Shown in pieces: positions 44,197 to 52,192 of a stretch of DNA of 64,000 nucleotides (position 1 is its first letter; each line of letters starts with the position of its first letter). The notes beneath the pieces are model-generated. The model was not told the origin of the DNA. It searched no databases and saw only the letters and a program-made list of their open reading frames with translations. The DNA is from Streptomyces sp. NBC_00670 (GTDB taxonomy: Bacteria > Actinomycetota > Actinomycetes > Streptomycetales > Streptomycetaceae): the NCBI RefSeq assembly GCF_036226765.1, contig NZ_CP109017.1:5023001-5087000 (forward strand), given 5' to 3'. Both the position numbers and the translations under genes were made by a program.

Positions 44197-44847
44197 ATGG
44201 TTGAAATTCAGAAGATGGTGGACCAGCTCAATTTTCTGATCAAGGCATCCGAGAACTATGCAGGCGATCAACTTTGGTCTCTCGTTGATACAGGTACGAG
44301 TGACCCAACTGTGCTGTCTAACAGGCTTGAATCAGCTATTGAGAGAGCCACATGGCCAGGTTCGTCTTACATGAAGCAGCTCGACATCGCTCGTCGCAGG
44401 GCGCAACCAAATCGGCTCATCGAAGTGCGCCACGTTGCTTTGGGGCTACGCGATGACTTGGTTGCCGGATGGGTTGAGTCGGTCGTCGAGTTGGTACACG
44501 CCGACACCTACAGCGACTACCTGGAGATGGCGGACGGTCTTCTCGCCAAGGGGTACAAGGACGCGGCAGCGGTCATCACGGGGACGTCCCTCGAAGTCCA
44601 CGTTCGCGCACTCTGCGTGAAGAGCGGAGTGGCCACCGCAGTGGCAGGCAAGCCGAAGAAGGCAGATACGATGAACGCCGACCTCAAGAAGGCCGGCGTG
44701 TACGACGGGTTGCAGCAAAAGCAGGTCACCGCCTGGATGGACCTCCGGAACAAGGCTGCGCACGGGAACTACGGTGACTACGACGAGCACCAGGTGCGGC
44801 TGTTCATCGACGGGGTGCAAGCCTTCCTGATGAAGTACCCGGCTTAG
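44197..44847 (+). CDS. HEPN-like protein, second of a tandem pair
   Basis: A 216-residue paralogue of the preceding protein, near-identical in several blocks (ADTYSDYLEM, KKADTMNADLKKA, QKQVTAWMDLRNKAAHGNY) and more divergent in the first 80 residues. The Rx4H motif is Arg184/His189. ATG 44197 is chosen over ATG 44194 because it aligns with the start of the paralogue and GAGAGGA is six bases upstream. Its GC is higher than that of the first copy, so the duplication is not recent or the copies were acquired separately. Confidence 0.6.
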   Translation: MVEIQKMVDQLNFLIKASENYAGDQLWSLVDTGTSDPTVLSNRLESAIERATWPGSSYMKQLDIARRRAQPNRLIEVRHVALGLRDDLVAGWVESVVELVHADTYSDYLEMADGLLAKGYKDAAAVITGTSLEVHVRALCVKSGVATAVAGKPKKADTMNADLKKAGVYDGLQQKQVTAWMDLRNKAAHGNYGDYDEHQVRLFIDGVQAFLMKYPA

Positions 44848-45276
44848 GCGAACCCTGCCATGCTGCCGGCGCCGTCGACCAGAGCAACCCATGCTGGCCG
44901 CCCCGCGACGCAGGTGACGAAGGGCTCAGCTTGCACGACCTCTTCGTCCCGAAGCAACTTGGGCGGTGGCTCGACCTTGGGCCGGTGTACCCCTCACCTG
45001 CTGTGATGGTCCGTAGGTGTGCGAGGGTGTCCGCCGCAGTCCGTCGGCGTTGTCACGCAGTTAGACAGCCCTGCTCTCGGTGCGCCGCTAAGCGGGTCTT
45101 CTGTTCCAGTCGTCTAGGTGGGCACGCGCTACGGTCGGACCGCGGCTTCGCTGAGCTGGGCCTCCAACATCGCTATGTGCTCAAATCCCATGCCGGGGGT
45201 CTTGGCCAGTGGGACAATGGCATCCAGGGCCTTTCAACGGTCTGGGTTCGTACGGCGGTTCCTGGAGGTTGCAAGG
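44848..45276. other. Intergenic region without a supported gene
   Basis: Overlapping open frames cross this 429-bp stretch but none has a convincing start or codon pattern. The HNH gene start (GTG 45277 after GGAGG) lies at its right end. No strong hairpin is seen. Confidence 0.45.
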
Positions 45277-45975
45277 GTGGCAGCAAGATCGACAAATCGG
45301 GTAAAGCTCTCACAGTCCGCAAAAGACATACTCTGGTCGGAATCTGGCGGCCACTGTCAAAATCCGGGATGTCGAGTTGATCTACATGCCTTTGTAGACC
45401 AGGTGCACGTGGCGGAGCTTGCACACATCATTCCAGCAAGTACCAAGGGGCCTCGCGCAACAGAGGGTCCGGACCTCACCGAGTCAGAGCGTGCTGACCC
45501 GACGAACATTCTCGTACTGTGCCCTACATGCCACACCATGATTGACAAGGGCCCTAGTCAGTACCCTGCGGGAATATTGCGCCGCTGGAAAGAGCGGAGT
45601 CAGCGAGCGCGTGCCATCGCCTTCGGGACGCCGCAGTTCACGTCGAGGGATGAAGCGCGAGCCGCCATAGAACCCCTCCTGGGCGCCAACCGGGCAGTCT
45701 TTCAGCTATATGGCCCACTCGATGACGTATTCGATGACACCCGCGCCGATCAATGGAGTCGACATGTGGTGGATACGGTCATCCCAAATAACAGAGCCTT
45801 GCTGGACCTCCTGCAATCGAATCGTGACTTGCTGACAGTCGCAGAGAAGGCAACTCTCGATATTTTTGCCATACATGCGCAGCAGCTTGAGGAGCGTCAC
45901 CTGGAGGGGAACTGGACTCCAGGGTCCACGCGATTCCCGGAGGGGATAGACTCGATTATGAAGGGTGATACATGA
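45277..45975 (+). CDS. HNH endonuclease, first gene of a three-gene operon
   Basis: A 232-residue protein. The N-terminal HNH domain (about 18-95) has Cys27/Cys32 (CQNPGC), AELAHIIPASTKG and LCPTCHTMID, a complete zinc-finger HNH nuclease. The C-terminal ~120 residues are helical (RAVFQLYGPLDDVFDDTRAD) with no family I recognise. GTG 45277 has GGAGG eight bases upstream; the longer frame has no such site. Its stop overlaps the next start by four bases. A nucleic-acid-cutting effector role is inferred. Confidence 0.72.
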   Translation: MAARSTNRVKLSQSAKDILWSESGGHCQNPGCRVDLHAFVDQVHVAELAHIIPASTKGPRATEGPDLTESERADPTNILVLCPTCHTMIDKGPSQYPAGILRRWKERSQRARAIAFGTPQFTSRDEARAAIEPLLGANRAVFQLYGPLDDVFDDTRADQWSRHVVDTVIPNNRALLDLLQSNRDLLTVAEKATLDIFAIHAQQLEERHLEGNWTPGSTRFPEGIDSIMKGDT

Positions 45976-46625
45976 GCATCCGATCGTGGGTGGTCAAACA
46001 GCTCAAGGACTCCGGGAGAAGCGTCCAGGCTGTCGGCGACTGCGGTGTGAGGGTGGTGCGCGCAGGCCGGCCAGATGCTACCGGGTACTGCGTGGAGCCG
46101 GACAGCTTGCCATTTACCGTGCCAATGCTTGAAGAGGCGCTTGGAAATCTCCCCGAAGTGGGCATGGTAATCGTGACCAGACGGCCGGTTGACCCTGATG
46201 TCCATTCACGGGCACTGGAACTTGGTGTTTGTGTGGATACTTTCGGCGGCTTCAATCGTGCGATCACATTCCTCGATGACATCTCTGATTACGTCCACCC
46301 TGAAGAGTCATATTTCAGGAAGCGCATGTTTTCCACAAGAGCTGTGATCTCCGTGATTCGCCGAGGCCATCGGGCCTGGGAGCTGCAGCGAACCAATGGG
46401 CTCCGATCGTTGACCGTGGTGACCCATGACCGCTACGAGCTGACCGATGAAGGATTCTCCCAAATTCTTGACGAGTACCCAAGTCTCGACATCGATGCCC
46501 TGGTTATCACGAACCCGTCAGCACAAGGATTCGGGAAGCGGGTGGTTACTAGCGCTCGCGAAGCCAATGTTCCCCTGTATAGATTGGATGACTTTGCCAG
46601 TAAAGTCCGCGATAGATGGACCTGA
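45972..46625 (+). CDS. Unknown protein, middle gene of the HNH/NTase operon
   Basis: A 217-residue soluble protein. It contains two similar halves: VGMVIVTRRPVDPDVHSRAL (about 62-81) and IDALVITNPSAQGFGKRVV (about 176-194), each a hydrophobic strand followed by a polar loop and helix, then a Leu/Asp-rich strand. This recalls the terminal strand-helix unit of restriction-nuclease-like folds, but no catalytic D-ExK is obvious. The start ATG overlaps the HNH stop (ATGA) and its end overlaps the NTase start by ten bases. Function unknown. Confidence 0.6.
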   Translation: MSIRSWVVKQLKDSGRSVQAVGDCGVRVVRAGRPDATGYCVEPDSLPFTVPMLEEALGNLPEVGMVIVTRRPVDPDVHSRALELGVCVDTFGGFNRAITFLDDISDYVHPEESYFRKRMFSTRAVISVIRRGHRAWELQRTNGLRSLTVVTHDRYELTDEGFSQILDEYPSLDIDALVITNPSAQGFGKRVVTSAREANVPLYRLDDFASKVRDRWT

Positions 46626-46903
46626 GGCGACGTTGGCCAATCCTCGATGAGCTATGCGAGTGCGCCGCCGGCTTCCCCGGCATGGAGATCTGGGTCTTCG
46701 GATCGATGCTGCGGTCGGAGCAACCACGCGATTTGGATGTTTTGATCATCTACGGTTGCCGAGAGGATGTGACCAGCATCCGAAAAATGGGATATTGGGA
46801 ACTTTCATTGCCGCCTGTGGAAATCATTGCTATGACCCGCGATGAGGAATCACACTACGACTTCATAAACATAACTAATGCTAGGCGACTTATTGCAGCT
46901 TGA
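46616..46903 (+). CDS. Small MNT-like nucleotidyltransferase, last gene of the operon
   Basis: A 95-residue protein with the minimal nucleotidyltransferase signature: VFGS (Gly29-Ser30) followed by RDLDVLIIYG (Asp39, Asp41). Single-domain enzymes of this kind occur as the MNT part of HEPN/MNT toxin-antitoxin pairs, where they AMPylate a partner. ATG 46616 lies inside the end of the preceding gene. Together with the HNH gene and the unknown gene it forms an overlapping, probably co-translated operon. Confidence 0.68.
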   Translation: MDLRRRWPILDELCECAAGFPGMEIWVFGSMLRSEQPRDLDVLIIYGCREDVTSIRKMGYWELSLPPVEIIAMTRDEESHYDFINITNARRLIAA

Positions 46904-47069
46904 GTCCTCGGCCGGGCTGGCGACGGGCGGCCCACAGCATCCTACTGGAGCGCATCGCCCAGTTTGTCAGCCACACCAGTCAGGCGACGACGAAGGCTGT
47001 CTATCGGAAGCAGCTTCGGCCGGGTTAGACACTCAGGTGCCGTCACAGGCGTTAAGTGGCTATCAGATG

Positions 47070-48118
47070 TCAAGCTGGCGCGTCCGTAGTGGTAGGAGTC
47101 GCTTCTAGTTTCTCAACGTCGCCGATTAGTTCACGTACGCTCTGGTAACGCTCAGCAACATCATGTGCTGTACATTTCCGCACGATCCGACTCGGCGCAT
47201 TTGTTTGAGACATCAGGGCTTCCCTGCCGGTGAATATGTAGGAAAGCACCCATCCGATCGCATAGATTTCATTGCAAACGTCGTATTCTTTGAAGCTGAG
47301 CAGTAGGGGGTCCAGGATTGTTCCGCGCGTCTCGGTCCTCGTCCGGGTGTATTCTGAATTCCTGTCTTTTACCAGGCCGAAGTCTGAGAGCTTCACGAGA
47401 ACGGCGTTGCCATCGAAGGTCTTCACCAGGACGTTTTGTAGGCTTACGTCGCGATGGAGTAGGTCCTTGCTGTGGATATAATTTATGCCGTACAAGAATT
47501 GAAGCGCAATTCTCTTCCGTGAGGAGAATGGTAGCTGATTATTGCGCCTCTTGATGTAGTTCCGAAGCGTGGATTCGCAGAACTCCATTTTGTATTCGTT
47601 TCGATTTTCGTCGAATTGAAAGACCTGGACGATGTAAGGGAAGCTCAGTTCTTTGAGGATCTCGAACTCTTTCCGGAAACGGAAAAGGTCGCGTTCCCCC
47701 AGGTCCTTGTTGGCGCGCTTAAGTGCGAATTTGATTCCATAGTCAGCGTCGGTGAATGAGAAGACCTTTGCGTACGACCCCTCGCCGATCAGCTGCAACT
47801 GATTGCGTTCTGCGGACTTCTTGAGTTTGATCTCGGTGTCTGGGCGAGAAAAAACCGGCGCTTAAGAGAGTGGAGAAAATCGTTCACTTCTCTGGCCAGT
47901 GCGAGCATTTGTCTGCTGTTCTCGGCCCAGTAATGCTTGGTCGTCTCAGCTCTGTCGTTTATGGACTCAAAATGCCCGTTCAGTCGCTCGTGAAGGCTAG
48001 CGAAAGCGCGACCGAAGCGCGCGTCACTCACGTAAAGACGCAGGAATGCATTCGAAACATTCATGTCCGCGTACCTCTGTGAGAGGTCGGCCAACATCAA
48101 CTCGGTCGGGTCAGCCAC
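47070..48118 (-). pseudogene. Protein kinase with N-terminal helical domain, split by a frameshift
   Basis: The N-terminal part (48118 to about 47850) encodes a ~90-residue helical region starting MADPTELMLADLSQRYADMN. The kinase part (to 47070) has the Gly-rich loop IGEGSYAKV, catalytic HRDVSLQN and DFGLVKD, a complete Ser/Thr-type kinase of ~240 residues. The frames change at a run of six A (47849-47854; six T on the coding strand). A one-base shift gives FFSRPDTEIKLKKS, joining both parts smoothly. It is either an inactivating indel, a sequencing error or a recoding site. GC is low. Confidence 0.7.
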
Positions 48119-48687
48119 TTCTCTATTCCTATCCTCTGCCTGTATTTGACGGTTACGTCAAACGTGAGCGGCTATTTCTGCAAGTCTTCTCGATTTCGCT
48201 ATTCAGTCAGGCTAAGGGGTGACTAGGGGTGACGGGGTGAGAATCCAGGAATTGCCAGGCGGAGTGGCCCGCCCACACCACTCTCCCTAGCTCCCGTCCC
48301 GTCCGCCGTCGACCCACACACCGTGGAGCGGGCGTGGTTCATGGCGTCCAGGTGGAGCGCGCCACTGTACGAACGACCTGGACGCCATGGGCCGCGTCTG
48401 CTCGGCTTTGCCTGGGTCGACGGTGGACGGGATGGGAGCCCGCCACGCTCACCACGATGTGCCCGCGGCCGGGAACGGCGCCCCCTCCCACCCGGTGCCG
48501 ACCGATCCCTCGCCGGAGGCATCGTCCTTGACCTGCGGGGAACATCCCGCCATTGCACGCAGCGCGCCGCCGGGCGCGGCCAGCCGGGGCGCAGACAGGA
48601 GGCAGGCCGCGCCGCAGAGGCGGCGCGCGCCCGCGCCGGGCGCGGGCCTTGATTACGTGAAGAAGATCTGAGCCACCGAGGGTTCAG
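48119..48687. other. 569-bp gene-free region with nested inverted repeats (candidate origin or transfer site)
   Basis: It lies between the cargo and the transfer operon regulator. It contains three GGGGTGA units (48217-48240) and a two-level inverted repeat (48290-48440, listed separately), and ends with a GC-rich palindromic stretch (about 48590-48650). No open frame is convincing. Confidence 0.55.
48290..48440. repeat. Nested inverted repeats: possible single-strand origin or clt site
   Basis: The outer arms are 48290-48316 and 48413-48439 (core CCGTCGACCCA and its complement; ~26 bp with two mismatches). The inner arms are 48340-48353 (CATGGCGTCCAGGT) and 48376-48389, perfect. Folded, this is a long two-step hairpin. 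Rolling-circle plasmids and AICEs of Streptomyces use such structures as single-strand origins; the tra-proximal location also suits a clt locus. Confidence 0.55.
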
Positions 48688-49428
48688 TTACAGCCTGAAC
48701 TGCAGTTCCAACTCGTCACCCGGCAGGTGGAACTCCTCCAGAGCCAAGGGCTTGTCCGCCTCTGTGAGCGTCACGCGGATGACGTGTAGGAGGGGTACCC
48801 CGTCAGTGAGTCGGAGGGCCTGGGCCTGGTCCGGTAGGGGCATGCGGGTGCGGACGTATTCCGTGAAGTGGAGTTCGTGCCCCAGGTCGGCGAGCGCGCC
48901 GTAGAGCTCCGGCGCCGGCGGTGGTGCCTCCTCCTCGTACTTCGTGTCGATCAGTACCGAGAACGGCACGTACGTCCGGTGGAGTTGGCGCAAGCGGCCA
49001 TTGTCTGCCGTCTGTAGGGCGTCGTACGTGAACATCGGCTCGCCCGGTGGGATTCGGAGTACGTCCGCCAGGGCCAGCGGGGCGTCAGTGCGGGTGGCTA
49101 GGGGCGGCTCGGCGTCGGTCCAGCGGATGCCGTCGGCCTCGACGTAGCGGCCGTCGGGGGCTCGGCGTACGCCGCGCGGGCGCGTGTGGCTGGGGCGGCT
49201 GTGGGGGGAGCGGGCGAAGGTGCCGCGGCCCATGATGGCCTCGACGAGACCTGATGCCCGTAGTTCGGAGAGGCCCTGACGGACTGTGGGACGCGTCACG
49301 CCGAACTGCTTCGCCAACGCTTCCTCCGACGGGAGCGGTTGGCCGGCCGGGAATGTGCCGTCCAGGATGCCATCGCGCAGGTAATCGGCGATCTGCCGAT
49401 ACTTCGGCTGCGTGTTCTTCGGCGGCAT
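48688..49428 (-). CDS. GntR-family regulator of the AICE transfer operon (KorSA-like)
   Basis: A 246-residue regulator. The N-terminal winged helix (about 8-70) has YRQIADYLRDGILDGTFPAG and GVTRPTVRQGLSELRASGLV; the C-terminal ~160 residues are a UTRA-type ligand-binding domain (PPGEPMFTYDAL, DGVPLLHVIRV). Its position, divergent from the transfer genes, is that of KorSA of pSAM2, which represses pra/tra functions. ATG 49428 opens the HTH region; the longer frame is Arg-rich noise. Palindromes upstream are probable operators. Confidence 0.83.
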   Translation of the reverse strand: MPPKNTQPKYRQIADYLRDGILDGTFPAGQPLPSEEALAKQFGVTRPTVRQGLSELRASGLVEAIMGRGTFARSPHSRPSHTRPRGVRRAPDGRYVEADGIRWTDAEPPLATRTDAPLALADVLRIPPGEPMFTYDALQTADNGRLRQLHRTYVPFSVLIDTKYEEEAPPPAPELYGALADLGHELHFTEYVRTRMPLPDQAQALRLTDGVPLLHVIRVTLTEADKPLALEEFHLPGDELELQFRL

Positions 49429-49470
49429 GCGGGCCCTCCGTGGCCGTGGCGTCTGCGGCTGTGCGTCGGC

Positions 49471-49487
49471 GTAGACGGCTCGTCTAC
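49471..49487. promoter_or_regulatory. Palindrome upstream of the GntR gene (candidate operator 1)
   Basis: GTAGACG-GCT-CGTCTAC, perfect 7-bp arms, 43 bases upstream of the GntR start on its side of the divergent region. Confidence 0.5.
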
Positions 49488-49519
49488 GAGCGTGCACAGC
49501 TTCTCTCATCCCTAGGCGG

Positions 49520-49572
49520 TTGACAACCCGTAGTACGGGTTGCACTCTTGTCTGCGTCGCCCGTACTACGGG
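49520..49572 (+). promoter_or_regulatory. Transfer operon promoter with two GntR-type operators
   Basis: TTGACA (49520-49525) overlaps the near-perfect palindrome CAACCCGTAGTACGGGTTG (49524-49542); a second copy, CCCGTACTACGGG, lies at 49560-49572. A repressor here would cover the -35 and the spacer. The -10 is weak (CACTCT, 49543-49548). The two boxes are reverse-symmetric versions of one sequence. Confidence 0.6.
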
Positions 49573-49630
49573 TGGTCTAGCAACCCGGAGGATTCGCCTC
49601 TGGGTGCCAGAGAAGAGGAGATCCGAAAAA

Positions 49631-49978
49631 GTGGCAAGCCTTCCGATCGACACCGCGAAGTTCACGGGGATCATCTGCGCCGTGCCCCCGGCTCCGCGGG
49701 TCGCCAACCGAGAGACCGGTCAGCTTCGCGTCGACCGCGAGACCGGCAAGACCCTGTACCAAGTCGGCCTCTGCCTGATGGCCGGGGCGTCGGCGGACGT
49801 CGTGAACGTGAGCGTGGCCGGTGAACCGAGCGGCGTGCAGCTCGGCATGCCGGTGGCCGTGCGGGACCTGGTCGCCACGCCGTGGGAGAACGAGGGGCGG
49901 CACGGGATCGCGTTCCGTGCGGCGGAGATCCGACCCCTGAACGCTCCCGCTCCGGCGGGTAAGGGGGCCGCGCAGTGA
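49631..49978 (+). CDS. SCO3933-family regulatory protein
   Basis: A 115-residue beta-rich protein: VANRETGQLRVDRETGKTLY and DLVATPWENEGRHGIAFRA match the SCO3933 family, which is always encoded next to the FtsK-type transfer gene of AICEs and plasmids. GTG 49631; GAAGAGGAG lies somewhat far (about 11 bases) upstream. Its stop overlaps the tra ATG. The exact role is unknown. Confidence 0.75.
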   Translation: MASLPIDTAKFTGIICAVPPAPRVANRETGQLRVDRETGKTLYQVGLCLMAGASADVVNVSVAGEPSGVQLGMPVAVRDLVATPWENEGRHGIAFRAAEIRPLNAPAPAGKGAAQ

Positions 49979-51297
49979 TGAAGTTGGCCTCCACCACTTC
50001 GGCCGGTGTGACCGGGCCGAATTGGGTTCTGGTGGTGGCCGCAGTGCTGGTGTCGGGCCTGCTCATCGCGGGCCCGGCGCTGCGCCGCCGCTACCCCGTT
50101 GCCTGGTGGCTGTTACTCGGCTTCCCTGTCGCCGCCTTCCGCGTCACGCAGACCTGGCGGCCTCTGATGGCCGGGTGCGGGCTCGCTGTCAGTCGGCGGC
50201 CTGCACTGACGATCGTGTCCGGGCTCGTCGGAAACGGGGCGTCTCCGCCTCAGCCGCGGGTGCCGCGTCGCGGTCTCATACGCCCGACCTCCGGTGGCTT
50301 CGTGCTGCTGGTGCGGCTGTTACCCGGACAGGTGCCGGAGGACTTCGTCAAGGCTGCGCCTGCCATGGCGGAGGACTGGCAGGTTCACGCGGTGCGGGTG
50401 ACCTCCTGGAAGCCGGGGGTCGTACGGATCGTCGCCTCCGCCGCAGACCCGTTGGCCGCTCCACGGATACCGAAGCAGCAGGGCCCTGGCCATCTGCTCC
50501 GGGTGACCGTGGGTGCGCTGGAGACTGGGGACGCGTGGGTGCTGGACCTGCGGCGCGTGCCTCACTGGCTGATCGTGGGTGCCACCCGTTCCGGCAAGTC
50601 CACGCTGATCAACGCCCTCGTCGCGAGGCTGGCTCCGCAATCCGTCGCCCTCGTCGGGATTGACTGCAAGGGCGGCATGGAACTGTCCCTCTACGAACCC
50701 CGGTTGTCCGCCCTCGCGACCAACCGGGAGCAGGCGGTCCGACTGCTGGCCGCACTCGTTGACCTGACCCTCGACCGCATGACCATCTGCCGCGCGGCTC
50801 GCGTGCGCAACATCTGGGGCCTGCCGGACAAGGAACGCCCGGTCCCCGTCGTCGTGATCGTCGATGAGCTCGCGGAACTGTTCCTCGTCGCGAACCGGAA
50901 CGAGAAAGACGAAGCGCAGGCGGCCGGTACGGCGTTGATCCGACTAGCCCAACTCGGCGCGGCCCTCGGTGTGTTCCTCGTCGTCGCCGGCCAACGTGTC
51001 GGCTCCGACCTGGGGCCAGGCGTCACCGCACTGCGGGCACAGCTCGGCGGCCGGGTCTGCCATCGCGTCGCCGACCCCGGTACGGCCGAAATGGCGCTCG
51101 GGGATCTGAATCCCGACGCCCTGAAGGCGGCGCAAGCCATCACCCCGGAACAGGCCGGGACGGCCGTCCTCGCCTCCGGCGACGGCTGGGAACGCGCGCG
51201 GTCCCATCTGATCACGGAGGCGGAAGCGGAAGCCGTCGCCGCCGAGTACGCGCACCTGACACCCGTCCTGTCCGAACTGCACGTCGAAGCGCCGTGA
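49978..51297 (+). CDS. tra: TraSA-like FtsK/SpoIIIE DNA translocase
   Basis: A 439-residue membrane-anchored ATPase. Two hydrophobic segments near the N terminus (VLVVAAVLVSGLLIAGPAL, VAWWLLLGFPVAAF) precede the FtsK domain: Walker A GATRSGKST, Walker B PVVVIVDELAEL, and LAQLGAALGVFLVVAGQR. Known role: hexameric pore that moves double-stranded DNA between mycelia. ATG 49978 overlaps the previous stop. Two TTA codons (50113, 50320) make translation bldA-dependent. Confidence 0.88.
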   Translation: MKLASTTSAGVTGPNWVLVVAAVLVSGLLIAGPALRRRYPVAWWLLLGFPVAAFRVTQTWRPLMAGCGLAVSRRPALTIVSGLVGNGASPPQPRVPRRGLIRPTSGGFVLLVRLLPGQVPEDFVKAAPAMAEDWQVHAVRVTSWKPGVVRIVASAADPLAAPRIPKQQGPGHLLRVTVGALETGDAWVLDLRRVPHWLIVGATRSGKSTLINALVARLAPQSVALVGIDCKGGMELSLYEPRLSALATNREQAVRLLAALVDLTLDRMTICRAARVRNIWGLPDKERPVPVVVIVDELAELFLVANRNEKDEAQAAGTALIRLAQLGAALGVFLVVAGQRVGSDLGPGVTALRAQLGGRVCHRVADPGTAEMALGDLNPDALKAAQAITPEQAGTAVLASGDGWERARSHLITEAEAEAVAAEYAHLTPVLSELHVEAP

Positions 51298-51309
51298 AAG
51301 GGGCCTGCC

Positions 51310-51504
51310 GTGCTCGTGTCCATGTCCGCCGTCCTGCTGCTGGGCCTGCTGATCTGGTTCCTTCTGCGCATCCGGTACCTGCGGTGGGCCGACGCGCTGC
51401 TCTGCGGAGCCTTCGGCTTCCTGCTCTCCAAGACCGTGGCCGCGCCGTTCGCTCAGGCCTTCCTCGACGGCGTGAACGGTTTCCTCGGCCAACTCCGCTT
51501 CTGA
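51310..51504 (+). CDS. Small membrane protein (plasmid-spread type)
   Basis: A 64-residue protein with two hydrophobic stretches (VLLLGLLIWFLLRIRYL and DALLCGAFGFLLSKTVAAPF). Its location right after tra, with GAAAGGGG before GTG 51310, fits Spd-type proteins that help elements spread within the mycelium. Assignment by position and hydrophobicity only. Confidence 0.6.
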   Translation: MLVSMSAVLLLGLLIWFLLRIRYLRWADALLCGAFGFLLSKTVAAPFAQAFLDGVNGFLGQLRF

Positions 51505-51536
51505 AACGACCTGTTGACGCGAGAGAGGAACAACCA

Positions 51537-51827
51537 ATGTCCGCATACGTCATCCGCTCCGGTGACCGTGCCGCGTTCCTGGCCGGTCTGCGGGAGCTGA
51601 TCGACTTCCTGACAGCCAACTCCGCGGTCGTCGTACCGCGCCACGCATCCATCGTCGTCCTGGTCGACGCGTGCGACTCCGACGGGCGGCGAGAGGGAGT
51701 GGAGTCCGTCGCCGCTCCACTCGGCGTGCCGACGGAAGACCTCGGCCAGGGCTACTTCAACGCTCGCCGCGAATTCGGACCGATCGCGTACGTCGCCGTC
51801 GCGACCCCGGCAAAGGAGCGGCAGTGA
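51537..51827 (+). CDS. Hypothetical AICE backbone protein
   Basis: A 96-residue soluble protein (MSAYVIRSGDRAAFLAGLRE, VVLVDACDSDGRREGVESVA). Conserved position between the spread gene and rep; no domain recognised. GAGAGAGGAA lies nine bases before ATG 51537. Its stop overlaps the first possible start of the next frame. Confidence 0.65.
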   Translation: MSAYVIRSGDRAAFLAGLRELIDFLTANSAVVVPRHASIVVLVDACDSDGRREGVESVAAPLGVPTEDLGQGYFNARREFGPIAYVAVATPAKERQ

Positions 51828-51931
51828 TCGCCCGTATGACGGGCTCCCGACGGGGCGCGAAGTCGCCAAACCCGACCCCGTCAGGAACCCACTCCATCCG
51901 CCACATGAGCAGTGAAAGGAGCACTCACACT

Positions 51932-52192
51932 TTGACCAGCGCGCATCATTCGCGCAAATCCCCGCTGCCCGACTGCGAACTCAGGCAGCGCGACTCGGAG
52001 GTCTCGACCTGCGCCGGCAAGGAACAGGTCGTCCTCGTCGGGCTCGACGACACCGAACAGCGCCTGTGCCCCGCGCACGCCGCGGCGCTCTGGCTCACGG
52101 ACCCGACGTTCCGCTTCAGCGCCAAGACTCGGCCGGAGGGCATCTCAGCCGTGATGGCGCATGCGTTCGGTGGTGGGGGTGATCGCCGATGA
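51932..52192 (+). CDS. Small hypothetical protein before rep
   Basis: An 86-residue protein if started at TTG 51932 (after GAAAGGAG); a GTG at 51824 would add 36 residues. It has two cysteines in the order CELRQRDSEVSTC and then CPAHAAALWL, a possible zinc ribbon. Stop overlaps the rep start by four bases. Similar small proteins precede RepSA genes in other AICEs. Confidence 0.55.
   Translation: MTSAHHSRKSPLPDCELRQRDSEVSTCAGKEQVVLVGLDDTEQRLCPAHAAALWLTDPTFRFSAKTRPEGISAVMAHAFGGGGDRR

Noticed and set aside
44931..45276. Upstream part of open frames before the HNH gene
   Set aside because: No plausible start; the GTG at 45277 with GGAGG explains the coding part.
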